DNA of 64,000 nucleotides from Shimia gijangensis (GCF_900142085.1 NZ_FQZQ01000004.1:124001-188000), one strand, 5' to 3'. Counted from the first letter of the stretch, positions 46,109 through 55,732 are shown. Notes: a model not told the origin generated them from the letters alone. Numbers and translations: made by a program.

Positions 46109-47176
46109 ATGAAACACCTATCCACAATATCCAGCGCTGCTTTGGCAATCGGCACGATGCTGGCCCCGTTTTCGGTGAGTGCAGAGGAAAGTAACCCGCT
46201 CCAGTTTGATTTCGGCAATGACGGCTCTTTGACGTTCTATGGTTACCTCAAGGCGACCTACATCAGCGATTTTGATTATGATTTAGGAGACACCACCAAG
46301 GGCCTCAAAAGTATTGGCCTGCCGGGTGGATCACCAGCGGGATCGCACGAGAGGTTGCACCTGAAAGAAAGCCGGATTGGTCTCAATTTTCGCTCAAGTG
46401 ACGTTCTGGTAAAGCTTGAAGGGGATTTCTTTGGAACCAAAAACGATCTTAATCTACGAACCCGTCTTGCTTATGTGACTTGGAATGGCGCTCTGATTGG
46501 CCAGGACTGGACCAACTTTATGTCGGTTGAAAACTTGGGCCGCAACGTTGATTTCCAAGGCCCCGCTGGCCTTCCCTTCGCGCGTCTTCCACAAATAAAG
46601 TATACGTTCGGCACACCGCAGAATTGGTCTGTATCGGCATCTATTGAGGAAGATGTCAGTAATGACAGCGACCATCACTATACGGTTGCGGCCCGTAAAG
46701 GTTTCGATGGTGGAATGTTTCGGGTTGCCGGGCTTTATCGCGACACCGTCCTTGGCGGAACGCCTGTGCAGGGTTGGGGCCTGAGTCTTGGCGGCACATT
46801 AAACGCCTGGGAGGGCGGAAAGGTAAGCGGCCTTCTCACAACCGGTGAGGGGATTTCGGATATTCTGGCCTTTGGGCTTTCTGGGAATGCCATCTCTGTA
46901 GGCGGCGACGAAGTTGGTGTGGTCGGTTTTTCGCTAGGGGTAAGTCAGAAGGTAAGTGAAAAAATCACACTTGCGGCCTTTACTGGGTATACGAACCTTG
47001 ATGTGGCCACCGGGACGGATACCAAACAGTTGAGAACCTTGCACATGTCCGCTTTTTACGATGTGGCCAAAAACGTCGAGCTTGGCCTTGAGTACTACAT
47101 AGGCCGCCGTAAACAAGGAGATGGCGTGTCATTTGAAGCCGACCGCCTGTTGATGTCCGCCAAGTTCACTTTTTAA
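46109..47176 (+). CDS. Outer-membrane porin, DcaP-like
   Basis: The 355-residue protein has a signal peptide ending SVSA and then beta-strand-rich sequence without further hydrophobic helices: LTFYGYLKATYISDFDY, ESRIGLNFRS, AYVTWNGALIGQDWTNFM. It ends in LLMSAKFTF with the terminal phenylalanine typical of barrel proteins. The GYLKA opening matches DcaP-type trimeric porins. The substrate cannot be told. The 244-base upstream region contains GGTCAG-TTTAT-CTGACC (46020-46036), a possible operator. A strong terminator follows. Confidence 0.85.
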   Translation: MKHLSTISSAALAIGTMLAPFSVSAEESNPLQFDFGNDGSLTFYGYLKATYISDFDYDLGDTTKGLKSIGLPGGSPAGSHERLHLKESRIGLNFRSSDVLVKLEGDFFGTKNDLNLRTRLAYVTWNGALIGQDWTNFMSVENLGRNVDFQGPAGLPFARLPQIKYTFGTPQNWSVSASIEEDVSNDSDHHYTVAARKGFDGGMFRVAGLYRDTVLGGTPVQGWGLSLGGTLNAWEGGKVSGLLTTGEGISDILAFGLSGNAISVGGDEVGVVGFSLGVSQKVSEKITLAAFTGYTNLDVATGTDTKQLRTLHMSAFYDVAKNVELGLEYYIGRRKQGDGVSFEADRLLMSAKFTF

Positions 47177-47198
47177 GTAACCAGACTTCACTGCGCCA

Positions 47199-47228
47199 AA
47201 AAAGCCCTGGCACCGGCCGGGGCTTTTT
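47199..47228. terminator. Bidirectional terminator between porin and MORN genes
   Basis: AAAAAGCCCTGG (47199-47210) pairs with CCGGGGCTTTTT (47217-47228) around a 6-base loop, with one G-T pair. A and T runs on both arms let it serve the converging porin and MORN-repeat genes. Confidence 0.9.
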
Positions 47229-47249
47229 AGTTTTTAACGAAAGGGTCTG

Positions 47250-48653
47250 TCAGCCGTCCGTGTTCAAAACACCGTTTTCCCACTGGCCCGTGTCTTCGCT
47301 GCCATTGGCATAACGCATGGTGCCTTCCCCCTGACGTTTGCCGGATTTGAACATGCCCTCGTAGATATCGCCGTTGGCATAAGTCGCGACGCCGTTGCCG
47401 CTGATTTTGCCCGTTTTCCACTCTCCGGCGTACTTAAAGCCGTCCGGCATCATAATTTCACCGACGCCATTACGCTGACCATTGGCGAACTGACCTTCAT
47501 ATATTGTGCCATCCGGGTAGGTGGCTTTGCCAACCCCGTGACGCTGGCCATTCATCCATTCACCGTCATAGCGATAGCCGTCCGCATAGGTCATGACGCC
47601 CCGGCCGTGGTTCTTGGCGTTGAGGAATTCGCCTTCATAGATCAGTCCATTGGCGTAGGTTGCTTTGCCGGTGCCTTCGATAACGCCGGCTTTCCAGTCG
47701 CCCGCATAGGTGGATCCGTCGGGATAGGTGATTTCACCAACCCCATCTGCGAGATCGCCGCGAAACTGCCCGACATAAACTGAGCCATCCGGGTAGGTAA
47801 CGGTGCCGTCGCCCTCAATATGTCCCGCGATCCAGCTGCCGACATATTCATAGCCGTCAGCACCCTTGAAGTTACCCTGCCCGTGGCGTTTATCCGCCTC
47901 AAATGCGCCTTCATAAATATCGCCATTGGCATAGGCCACGCGACCGGCTCCCTGACGTTGGCCGCCGGCCAATTCGCCTTCGTAGATATCCCCGTTGGGT
48001 TGCGTCAACTTACCAGAGCCTTCGATCTGACCCGCGTGCCAAAGACCTTCGTAGATCAGACCGTCCTGCATCACCAGCTTGCCTTCACCGTCGCGCTCGC
48101 CTGCCATAATCTGTCCGACATAGGTTGCACCATCCGGATAAGTGATCTCACCCATGCCTTCTTTGACGCCATTCAACCAATCACCGCTATAGACATAACC
48201 GCCCGGGCTGGTCATCACGCCTTTTCCGTGGTGCATCGCATTTTGAAAGCCACCTTCATAGCGCACTCCGTTGGCATAGATCGCAACACCGCTGCCGCTG
48301 ATCTTGCCGTTGAGCCATTCACCCTCAAACGTGCCTCCGTCGGTAAAGGTAATCTTGCCCATACCTTCGGGTTTGCCTTTGACGAATTCACCTTCGTAGA
48401 TGGATCCGTTTGGAAAACGCGCCTGACCTTTGCCTTTGATCTCGCCGTCAGTCCATTCACCGGTATATTCATACCCATTTGGCAGCCGATAAGAGCCTTG
48501 CCCGTGTTGCAGGCCGCCCTTGAAGGTGCCTTCATACACGCCACCATCGTCATACTGCTTGGTCAGGATTTCGCCACTCTGCGCGAAAACCGGCGCGACG
48601 AAACTGCCCGCGGCCAAGAAACATGCCAAAGTGATTGCCTGAGTTCTGCTCAT
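47250..48653 (-). CDS. Periplasmic MORN-repeat protein
   Basis: 467 residues with a signal peptide (MSRTQAITLACFLAAG...FAQ), then 18 complete MORN repeats of 23 residues (pattern G-x-x-Y-E-G-x-W-x-x-G-x-x-x-G-x-G-x-x-x-Y-P-D/N) and a partial nineteenth, covering residues 37-467 with no other domain. MORN arrays form long beta-meanders used in protein or lipid contacts. Repeats 1-9 resemble 10-18 in order, so the array is two nine-repeat halves. No partner is evident. It diverges from nadE and faces the porin across a shared terminator. Confidence 0.92.
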   Translation of the reverse strand: MSRTQAITLACFLAAGSFVAPVFAQSGEILTKQYDDGGVYEGTFKGGLQHGQGSYRLPNGYEYTGEWTDGEIKGKGQARFPNGSIYEGEFVKGKPEGMGKITFTDGGTFEGEWLNGKISGSGVAIYANGVRYEGGFQNAMHHGKGVMTSPGGYVYSGDWLNGVKEGMGEITYPDGATYVGQIMAGERDGEGKLVMQDGLIYEGLWHAGQIEGSGKLTQPNGDIYEGELAGGQRQGAGRVAYANGDIYEGAFEADKRHGQGNFKGADGYEYVGSWIAGHIEGDGTVTYPDGSVYVGQFRGDLADGVGEITYPDGSTYAGDWKAGVIEGTGKATYANGLIYEGEFLNAKNHGRGVMTYADGYRYDGEWMNGQRHGVGKATYPDGTIYEGQFANGQRNGVGEIMMPDGFKYAGEWKTGKISGNGVATYANGDIYEGMFKSGKRQGEGTMRYANGSEDTGQWENGVLNTDG

Positions 48654-48809
48654 TTTATTCTATCCCCACGGGTCGTGCCCATCCGATGCAACGGCTTTGC
48701 CAAAATCCTAAAGCAGGGGCGGTCTCGGGGCAATGTCTTTTGGCGTTTGGTCTTTCCCTCTGGCGTGCTTCTGTTAAATCTTCGCATAAAGCTGCGACAG
48801 GAGGCTGCG

Positions 48810-50474
48810 ATGCCCGAGCGATTCAGAGTGACCATGGCCCAGGCGAACCCGACAATGGGCGACCTGAAGGGCAATGCCTCCAAGGCCAAAGCCGCCTGGG
48901 ATGAAGGCAAAGCCGCGGGGGCGGATCTTGTGGCATTGCCGGAAATGTTCATCACTGGATACAACGCTCAGGACTTGATCCTGAAACCGGCCTTTCATCT
49001 GGCTGCGATGGCTGAGATTGAAGCGCTTGCCGCAGATTGCGCGGACGGACCTGCACTGGCTATTGGCGGGCCATTGGCCGAGGACGGGGCGCTTTACAAC
49101 GCCTACTTCGTCTGTCGCGGTGGTAAAGTGGTGCATCGCCAGCGCAAGCACCATCTTCCAAACTATACCGTTTTTGATGAAGAACGCCTGTTTGATCATG
49201 GTGCGCTGGGCGGCCCCTATGATGTAGGTGGCGTGCGGGTTGGCTCTCCAATATGCGAAGATGCCTGGTTCGAGGACGTCTCAGAGACACTTGAGGAATC
49301 CGGCGCGGAAATTCTCGTGGTGCCAAATGGATCGCCGTATTATCGCGACAAATTTGATCGCCGCATGAACCATATGGTGGCGCGTGTTGTCGAAACTGGT
49401 TTGCCGTTGGTCTATCTTAACATGGTTGGCGGACAGGACGATCAGGTTTTTGATGGTGGGTCTTTTGTGCTGAACCCCGGTGGTGAGCTTGCGGTACAAC
49501 TACCGGTTTTTGACGAAATGACCGTGCATGTGGATTTCGAGCGTACCCCTGATGGGTGGCGCGCGAAACATGGTGAAAAAGCTGTGCTGCCAGCGGGAGA
49601 AGAGCAAGACTACCGCGTATGCGTCGAAGCCTTGCGTGATTACATGGGCAAAACCGGCTTTAAGAAGGTGCTTCTGGGACTGTCCGGTGGAATCGACTCG
49701 GCGCTTGTGGCCACGATCGCGGTTGACGCACTAGGAGCGGAAAATGTCCGCTGTGTGATGCTGCCGTCTGAATACACCTCACAAGGTTCGCTGGATGACG
49801 CCAAGGACATCGCCGAACGTCTGGGCGTGCGATATGATTTTGTGCCGATAGCCGAAGGACGCGCCGCGATCACCAACACGCTCGCCCCTTTGTTTGAAGA
49901 CACTGAGCCGGGGCTGACCGAAGAGAATATCCAATCGCGCCTACGTGGTCTGTTGCTCATGGCGATGTCGAATAAGTTTGGTGAAATGGTTCTGACGACC
50001 GGCAATAAATCCGAGGTCGCAGTGGGCTATGCCACGATTTATGGCGATATGGCGGGTGGCTATAACCCGATCAAAGATATGTATAAAATTCGCGTGTTTG
50101 AGACGTCGCGTTGGCGCAACGCGGTGCATCGCGATTGGATGATGGGCGCGCCGGGCGAGGTCATTCCAGTGTCAATCATCGACAAGCCACCGTCGGCTGA
50201 GTTGCGACCCGACCAGAAAGACGAAGACAGCTTGCCGCCTTATGAAATTCTGGATGCGATTTTGTACATGCTGGTCGACGAAGAGAAATCCGTGGCCGAT
50301 TGTGTGGCAGCCGGATTTGACAGGGACACGGTCAAACGGGTTGAGCATCTGATCTATATTTCAGAATACAAACGATTTCAGTCTGCCCCTGGTGCGCGAT
50401 TGTCCAAGAAGGCCTTTTGGCTGGATCGGCGCTACCCCATCGTGAACCGGTTTCGTGACGACAGCGTTGGCTGA
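48810..50474 (+). CDS. nadE: Glutamine-dependent NAD+ synthetase
   Basis: 554 residues. The N-terminal nitrilase-type amidase has the triad Glu45 (LPEMF), Lys113 (QRKHHLPNY) and Cys149 (SPICEDAW), which frees ammonia from glutamine. The C-terminal synthetase has the P-loop SGGIDS (292-297) and the TTGNKSEVAVGYATIYGD segment. It makes NAD from its deamido precursor. CAGGAGG lies 6 bases before the ATG. A longer open frame reaching back to 47820 is only the antisense of the MORN gene. Confidence 0.97.
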   Translation: MPERFRVTMAQANPTMGDLKGNASKAKAAWDEGKAAGADLVALPEMFITGYNAQDLILKPAFHLAAMAEIEALAADCADGPALAIGGPLAEDGALYNAYFVCRGGKVVHRQRKHHLPNYTVFDEERLFDHGALGGPYDVGGVRVGSPICEDAWFEDVSETLEESGAEILVVPNGSPYYRDKFDRRMNHMVARVVETGLPLVYLNMVGGQDDQVFDGGSFVLNPGGELAVQLPVFDEMTVHVDFERTPDGWRAKHGEKAVLPAGEEQDYRVCVEALRDYMGKTGFKKVLLGLSGGIDSALVATIAVDALGAENVRCVMLPSEYTSQGSLDDAKDIAERLGVRYDFVPIAEGRAAITNTLAPLFEDTEPGLTEENIQSRLRGLLLMAMSNKFGEMVLTTGNKSEVAVGYATIYGDMAGGYNPIKDMYKIRVFETSRWRNAVHRDWMMGAPGEVIPVSIIDKPPSAELRPDQKDEDSLPPYEILDAILYMLVDEEKSVADCVAAGFDRDTVKRVEHLIYISEYKRFQSAPGARLSKKAFWLDRRYPIVNRFRDDSVG

Positions 50475-50781
50475 TTTCGCGAAAGCTGCGAGAGTATTTT
50501 CGGAAAAGATGGCGCAAACTATTAGCTAGTGAACTGATCAGTTGAAGACCGGTGACTTCGCAACTGGTCACGGAAAAGTTTTCAATGCCTCGGTGCCATG
50601 GCTCTTCGGGGGTCTTATATCGAAATTAGTTTTTGGCTGCTTTTGTCGTGCGGTGAAGGGCGCAGTGCCCTTGAGCCATGAATGCATGATACAATGACGA
50701 GAATAATATGGGTGCTGTGCGGTGAAGCGTATTTGCCTGAGACCGCGCAGGTTGCAAAGAGTTTGGGAGACAGGTCTTAGG
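50475..50781 (+). repeat. Non-coding gap with three-part repeat, copy 3 (partial)
   Basis: No convincing gene lies in these 307 bases. The first 37 hold TTTCGCGAAA (50475-50484) and GAGAGTATTTTCGGAAAAGATGG (50490-50512), which match the last two modules of the repeat at 4870-4922 and 58970-59041. A small hairpin (AAGGGC-GCAGT-GCCCTT) occurs near 50656. The rest is AT-richer and may carry the promoter of the next gene. Confidence 0.45.
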
Positions 50782-51843
50782 GTGGACTTTACAGGGCTCA
50801 GTAAACGAATTTTTAGTTGGCTCGGGCGACCTTTGCGCTCGGACCACTCCAAAGCCCGTGGGCGCGGTCCGCAAATCCATGTGATTATTCTGGATGGCAC
50901 CATGTCCTCGCTGGCACCGGGTGAGGAAACCAACGCCGGTTTGACCTATCGCCTTTTGCAGGAAATGAACGGCTCGTTGACGCTTTTTTATGAGGCTGGT
51001 GTGCAATGGCAAAATTGGCGATCAACACTTGATGTGATGATGGGGCGTGGACTCAATCGTCAGATCAGACGGGCCTATGGTTTCTTGGCGTCGCGTTATC
51101 GCCCCGGAGACAAAATTTTCCTGATGGGCTATTCGCGTGGTGCTTTTGCGGTGCGGTCGCTGGCGGGGGTAATTGATCGGGTCGGATTATTGCGAGCGTC
51201 CTGTGCGACCGAGCGCAATGTGCGGCAAGTGTACCGGCTGTACGAAGCCAACCCGGATGGGGATGCCGCGCGGGCTTTTGCAGAGGCGCATTGCCACTCT
51301 GAGATCGAAATCGAAATGATCGGCGTTTGGGACACGGTCAAGGCATTGGGACTGCGATTGCCAATTTTGTGGCGTTTGACCGAAGAGAGACATGCGTTTC
51401 ACAACCACCATTTGGGACAACATATCAAGCACGGGTTCCATGCGCTGGCGTTGGATGAAACGCGCGAAGTCTATCAACCGGTTTTGTGGGAATGCCCAGA
51501 TGAATGGGGCGGACGTGCTGAACAAGTGTGGTTTCGTGGGGCTCATGGCGACATTGGAGGTCAATTGGGGGGATTTGAGGCCGCAAGACCGCTTGCCAAT
51601 GTTCCTCTGGTTTGGATGCTGGAGAAGGCCGAGAGTTGTGGATTGCCTTTGCCGGAGGGTTGGCATGATAGGTTTGACCAAGATGCTGACGCACCAGCAA
51701 CGGGGACTTGGCAAGGCTGGGGTAAAATGTTTCTGTTTCGCCAGAAACGCATTGTTGGGCAGGATCGTTCTGAAAGAATTCACGAAACTGCACAACAGCA
51801 TGTGGCTACTGGTGCACTGAAAGCTGCGCATTTTGAAAACTAA
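50782..51843 (+). CDS. DUF2235 alpha/beta-hydrolase-fold protein
   Basis: 353 residues from the GTG at 50782, with AGG 7 bases upstream; another GTG at 50722 would add 20 residues. The DUF2235 pattern is clear: IHVIILDGTMSSLAPGEETN, FYEAGVQWQNW, the nucleophile elbow LMGYSRGAFAVRSLAGVI, IEMIGVWDTVKALGL and WFRGAHGDIGGQL (Asp and His). Some DUF2235 proteins are phospholipase effectors of type VI secretion, but no secretion genes, immunity gene or signal peptide are present here, so a housekeeping lipase or esterase role is equally possible. Confidence 0.85.
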   Translation: MDFTGLSKRIFSWLGRPLRSDHSKARGRGPQIHVIILDGTMSSLAPGEETNAGLTYRLLQEMNGSLTLFYEAGVQWQNWRSTLDVMMGRGLNRQIRRAYGFLASRYRPGDKIFLMGYSRGAFAVRSLAGVIDRVGLLRASCATERNVRQVYRLYEANPDGDAARAFAEAHCHSEIEIEMIGVWDTVKALGLRLPILWRLTEERHAFHNHHLGQHIKHGFHALALDETREVYQPVLWECPDEWGGRAEQVWFRGAHGDIGGQLGGFEAARPLANVPLVWMLEKAESCGLPLPEGWHDRFDQDADAPATGTWQGWGKMFLFRQKRIVGQDRSERIHETAQQHVATGALKAAHFEN

Positions 51844-51891
51844 GAACCAGAGTTACTATTTTCCAAACGGAGTTAGCCTGCGTGCAATCGA

Positions 51892-52566
51892 TCACTCATC
51901 GTGCCATGCTACCATCTCATCAAGTGTGGCGCGTTCGGTGCGGAAATTATTGGCCGCGTGGTCATGATCTGCATAGCCAAAGGAAATCGCTGCCAGCACA
52001 AGTTGATCGTCAGGAACAGACATGTGTTGCCGTACCGCGTCCGCATAATAAGCGATCGAGGCCTGTGGGACTGTGGCGACGCCTTGGGCCTGAGCGCTGA
52101 GGCAGAATGACGTGATAAAGCCGCCGCAATCAAGGGCCCCATAGGGTCCAAGCTCTTTATGGCTGGTGATGACGGCGATATGTGGCGCGCCAAAGAACGA
52201 AAAATTCTTGCGCATCTGGTCTTTACGGCCTTCGCGGTCATGCCGTTCGATCCCCAGCGCATTGTAAAGCTGATAACCGCAAGTCTGCGCGCGCTTCTTG
52301 CGCACATCAGTATATGTCGTCGGATAAAAGTAATCTGCCTCGGGTTCGGTTGTGTCAAAAGCTTTTAACATGGCGTTGCGAAAGGCTTCAGTGCCTTCTC
52401 CGGAGGTCACATGCACTTGCCAGGGCTGAAAATTGCACCAGGACGGTGCGCGGCCTGCATCCAAGAGGATGGTTTCAATCACCTTGCGCGATACAGAGAC
52501 GGGTTTGTAGCTACGGCAGGAATATCGGTCGTTGAGCAGCGTTTGCAGAGCGGTATGTGTCGACAT
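51892..52566 (-). CDS. Nitroreductase-family flavoprotein
   Basis: The 224-residue FMN-dependent protein has the typical RYSCRSYKPVSVSRKVIETIL opening, DAGRAPSWCNFQPWQVHV and a C-terminal AISFGYADHDHAANNFRTER with the conserved phosphate-binding arginine. It would reduce nitro or quinone compounds with NAD(P)H. It starts 4 bases after the stop of the zinc-ribbon gene and so appears to be the last gene of the 58881-51892 unit. Confidence 0.9.
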   Translation of the reverse strand: MSTHTALQTLLNDRYSCRSYKPVSVSRKVIETILLDAGRAPSWCNFQPWQVHVTSGEGTEAFRNAMLKAFDTTEPEADYFYPTTYTDVRKKRAQTCGYQLYNALGIERHDREGRKDQMRKNFSFFGAPHIAVITSHKELGPYGALDCGGFITSFCLSAQAQGVATVPQASIAYYADAVRQHMSVPDDQLVLAAISFGYADHDHAANNFRTERATLDEMVAWHDE

Positions 52567-52570
52567 GGGC

Positions 52571-53680
52571 CTATTGGTTTTGTGCTATCAGGAAGCCAAT
52601 GATGCCTGCAGCAATGGCGGCGAGCAAGACCGCAAATACAATTTTCCAGGTTGAATAGGGGCGTTCGCCCTGAACCTTGCCGGATTGCCCGTTCACCACG
52701 AAGCGATAGGTCTTGCCACGGTATTTATAGGCGGCCATCCAGACCGGCAACAGAATATGCTTGAAGGTGACATCGCTGACGGTGGTGTTCATCTGACCGA
52801 TCCTTTGGCGATCGCCGCCAATATCAAAGCGCACATCCCTCTCAATGATCCGGTCCATATGAGCGCGGGCTTCGTCATAGCCTTCGCCCAGCTGGATCGT
52901 ATAGCCTTCGGCGGCAAATCCCGCGAGGAATTCCGGACTATAGGGGCGCAAGTCGCCAAGGTCCCAGGGTTGCAAAGCATCGGTATAGCGTTTGGGCAAT
53001 GCCCGCGAAGCGAGCACCAAAACATCGTCAAAGAACCGCGCCACCCGGCCCGAAACAGGCGTCCACCTGATTTTCTGGACTTGCCGCTGTTGCCGTTTGC
53101 CGTCCACCATGACGGTTTCAGTCACATAATAGATCGTGCCGCGTTGCCCGGAATAGCGGGTCTTGGTGTCCGCATCATAGGTCCAATATGGCACATAGAT
53201 GCCGTTCAGCTTGCGTCCTTTGCGAGCGTATTCCTTGAGGCCATTTGGTGCAAACCACAAGCGCCCTAACCAGTGGGTCATGGCATTGCGGGCCTGCCGT
53301 TCCTCGATTGCAAAGGGCAAAACTGCGCGTGGTTTGATATGGCGGTGCGTGCCGGTGTCGGCCACTACGGGTGTTGCGCAAAAGGGGCATTCCGTGGCGT
53401 GGCCGGCAGAGTCAAAGGCCACCTCGGCGGCACAATTCGGGCAGGCCGTCACGCGGGTTTCTTCGATTTCCTGCGTGGGCAACTGGTTGTTCAGCGCCTG
53501 GCGGAAGTCCAGCTCGCGAATTGTTGGTGTGTCCTGCTCCTCTAACAAATCCGTATGGCCGCAGTGGTCGCACGTCAGTGTTCCCTGAGAGGGATCAAAC
53601 CGATAATCGGCTCCACATTGCACACAAGGAAATCGATGCGTTTCCTCAGGCGCAGGAGGAGGGGACGTGGGCTCGGACAT
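52571..53680 (-). CDS. Zinc-ribbon membrane protein (YdjG-like)
   Basis: 369 residues with two zinc ribbons (CVQC...CDHC at about 19-40 and CPNC...CPFC at about 79-101), a middle domain of about 220 residues (LNGIYVPYWTYDADTKTRYSG and FKHILLPVWMAAYKYRG) and one C-terminal membrane helix (IVFAVLLAAIAAGIIGFLIA). Databases often mislabel the ribbon part as primosomal protein N'. The layout resembles Bacillus YdjG, a membrane anchor for the SPFH protein YdjI, and here the SPFH gene lies 6 bases upstream. The start is an ATG at 53680. Confidence 0.82.
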   Translation of the reverse strand: MSEPTSPPPAPEETHRFPCVQCGADYRFDPSQGTLTCDHCGHTDLLEEQDTPTIRELDFRQALNNQLPTQEIEETRVTACPNCAAEVAFDSAGHATECPFCATPVVADTGTHRHIKPRAVLPFAIEERQARNAMTHWLGRLWFAPNGLKEYARKGRKLNGIYVPYWTYDADTKTRYSGQRGTIYYVTETVMVDGKRQQRQVQKIRWTPVSGRVARFFDDVLVLASRALPKRYTDALQPWDLGDLRPYSPEFLAGFAAEGYTIQLGEGYDEARAHMDRIIERDVRFDIGGDRQRIGQMNTTVSDVTFKHILLPVWMAAYKYRGKTYRFVVNGQSGKVQGERPYSTWKIVFAVLLAAIAAGIIGFLIAQNQ

Positions 53681-53686
53681 TAATAT

Positions 53687-54808
53687 TCAGGCTCCGGGAG
53701 GTGGCGGTGGAAGAATTGTGAAAAGCTGCGCCAGCTCGGTCACATCTTCGGCACGCTTCCAGCCGTCCTGTCCAGCAGTCCAGACATAGGTTTCGCGCGT
53801 GAGTTCCCCTGCGGTGGCCATACGGCCCATCGCGGCCTTGGAAAATGGGCCCTTGGTGGTTCCGTTTTCGGCCACATGCCAGACATGTTCGACCGGAGGT
53901 GCGGGCGGAGGAGCCGCGGCAGCCTGTGGGGCCGGTGTTGCTGCGGTGCGTGCGCCCCATGGGCCGGCCATTTGCTGGGCCATCGCGATTCCCATGCCTG
54001 CACCCATACCGGCAGCCATACCGCCGCCAGATGGGTTTTGCGCGGCGGCAGTCATGGCTTCTGCGGCAGAAAATTGGGTGTATTTACCCAGATCGCCAAC
54101 AATCCCGATCGACGTGCGCTTGTCCATCGCCTCTTCGACTGCAGGCGGCAGAGAGATGTTCTCGATGTAAAGTTCAGGCATAGAAAGGCCATATTCGGCA
54201 ATTGTACCCGAGATTTCGGCGGCAACCAGTTTGCCCAGATCGGCCGTGTTCGCCGCCATGTCCAGCACTGGAATACCTGATGATGCAATCACCCGGCTGA
54301 ATTCTTGCACCAAGATATTGCGAATTTGAAAGCTGATCTCATCCATAGTGAATTCGCCATCGGTGCCGACAATCTCAGTCAGGAAGCGGGCAGGATCTGT
54401 TATACGGATCGAATAGGTGCCAAAGGCGCGCAAACGCACCGGACCAAATTCAGGGTCACGGCAAATGATCGGGTTCTTGGTGCCCCATTTCAGATCATTA
54501 AAGCGCGTGGTGTTGACGTAATAGATTTCGGACTTGAACGGTGATTTGAAGCCGTGATCCCAATGGTTCAGCGTGGTCAGGATCGGCATGTTGTTGGTCT
54601 CAAGCATGTAAAGACCGGGAGTGAACACATCTGCCAGCTGGCCTTCGTGCACAAACACCGCAGATTGACCTTCGCGCACCGTCAGCTTGGCGCCATATTT
54701 AATCTCGTGGCCTTCGCGTTCAAAACGCCAGACCATCGTGTCACGAGTGTCATCCACCCAATGGATCACATCAATGAATTCACCAGTTAGAAAATCGAAA
54801 ATACCCAT
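53687..54808 (-). CDS. SPFH-domain protein with C-terminal GYF_2 domain (YdjI-like)
   Basis: 373 residues. Residues 20-235 form an SPFH domain of the virion-core-like/YdjI subgroup (KLTVREGQSAVFVHEGQLADVFTPG, then GTYSIRITDPARFL and GLSMPELYIENISLP). A Gly/Met-rich and Pro/Ala-rich linker follows. Residues 308-360 are a GYF_2 domain (HVWHVAENGTTKGPFS, then TYVWTAGQDGW), which binds proline-rich partners. There is no membrane helix, so it needs an anchor; the next gene supplies one. AAAGGAG precedes the ATG. Confidence 0.88.
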   Translation of the reverse strand: MGIFDFLTGEFIDVIHWVDDTRDTMVWRFEREGHEIKYGAKLTVREGQSAVFVHEGQLADVFTPGLYMLETNNMPILTTLNHWDHGFKSPFKSEIYYVNTTRFNDLKWGTKNPIICRDPEFGPVRLRAFGTYSIRITDPARFLTEIVGTDGEFTMDEISFQIRNILVQEFSRVIASSGIPVLDMAANTADLGKLVAAEISGTIAEYGLSMPELYIENISLPPAVEEAMDKRTSIGIVGDLGKYTQFSAAEAMTAAAQNPSGGGMAAGMGAGMGIAMAQQMAGPWGARTAATPAPQAAAAPPPAPPVEHVWHVAENGTTKGPFSKAAMGRMATAGELTRETYVWTAGQDGWKRAEDVTELAQLFTILPPPPPGA

Positions 54809-54829
54809 GGGATCAGTCTCCTTTTGGGG

Positions 54830-55732
54830 TCAATACAAGCGTCCCGCTTTTTCGCGGGCCATGAGGTTAATGACAGGGCGGGCTGTGTCCAGCGTCATGC
54901 CGATCGACAGGCGTGGATCATAGAGCATGGACAGCAAGGCCTCGTCATGTGTCGTCAGCAATGCAAATTCGTCATCATCGTTGAATATTGACGGGCGTGC
55001 ATTGGGGCTGTCATTGGCGAGCCCCAAACCTTGGGCAATTTCCTCGTGATAACAGGATTTGCGCAAGAGGTCGGGGTGTTCTGCGCGCACCAAGGCCACC
55101 GCCGTGCGGTAGTCATTGTCGTCTTTTTCAGACGGGAAGGCTGCGACCAAACAGTGGATGCCGCGGGGTGGATCTGTGAACAGGCCAAGCGTGGAGGGGC
55201 TGACGCCCGGAATAATCTGGCGCAAGCGAGACAGAAGCTGACTGCGATCATCTTCGCCCATGACCAGCACATGAAAATTCGCGCGTCCGCCATTCATAGA
55301 GATGGGACGCCCGGTGATACCGGCAATCCGACGCACATAAGACGATACAGTTTTGTCGTCCTGATTGCGGGTCTCAACAGGCACTGACGCGCCGTACTCA
55401 ACGCCGATCCGGACCGGACCGGACCAGCGACGCAATTGTCCCGCACGGCCCGAAGATTTCCGTAACCCACGACCCGGTGCGTATTCGTCATAAAAAGCGA
55501 TCTGTTCGAAGTTTCGCGCCAGCATGTCTGAGGTATAGGGCGTATCCGGACCACCACCATCAGTGCGCAACAGGCCACGGGCAATCAGATCAGCTTCGAC
55601 TTTGACATAATAGGCGCGCAACGCTGCGCTGTTGGCTGATGGCGCCCTTGGGGCAGAAATTGCTGGTTTTGATGTTTCCGAACCCGGTGTCAGGCCCTGA
55701 CAGGCCGCAAGTGCGGCCAATGTCAGGGTCAT
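54830..55732 (-). CDS. DUF2927 lipoprotein-like protein
   Basis: 300 residues from the first ATG (55732). It has a lipobox-like LAALAAC at residues 6-12 and the DUF2927 core: LRRWSGPVRIGVEYGASVP, GRANFHVLVMGEDDR, then a metalloprotease-like SCYHEEIAQGLGLANDSP (HEE). The ATG gives a signal peptide with no positive charge. The frame continues upstream to FRITRIIL, which would supply charges but only with an ATT, ATA or CTG start, so the true start is unsettled. It lies between telA and the SPFH gene. Confidence 0.8.
   Translation of the reverse strand: MTLTLAALAACQGLTPGSETSKPAISAPRAPSANSAALRAYYVKVEADLIARGLLRTDGGGPDTPYTSDMLARNFEQIAFYDEYAPGRGLRKSSGRAGQLRRWSGPVRIGVEYGASVPVETRNQDDKTVSSYVRRIAGITGRPISMNGGRANFHVLVMGEDDRSQLLSRLRQIIPGVSPSTLGLFTDPPRGIHCLVAAFPSEKDDNDYRTAVALVRAEHPDLLRKSCYHEEIAQGLGLANDSPNARPSIFNDDDEFALLTTHDEALLSMLYDPRLSIGMTLDTARPVINLMAREKAGRLY

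Noticed and set aside
47820-48809. A long plus-strand open frame joined to the front of nadE
   Set aside because: It is the antisense of the MORN-repeat gene, kept open by the repeat codon pattern. NadE begins at 48810 with a strong ribosome-binding site, and the extension shows no homology.
50722-51843. The DUF2235 protein as a type VI secretion effector in an antiphage or toxin system
   Set aside because: No VgrG, PAAR, adaptor, immunity gene or defence neighbour is present. Housekeeping genes flank it.
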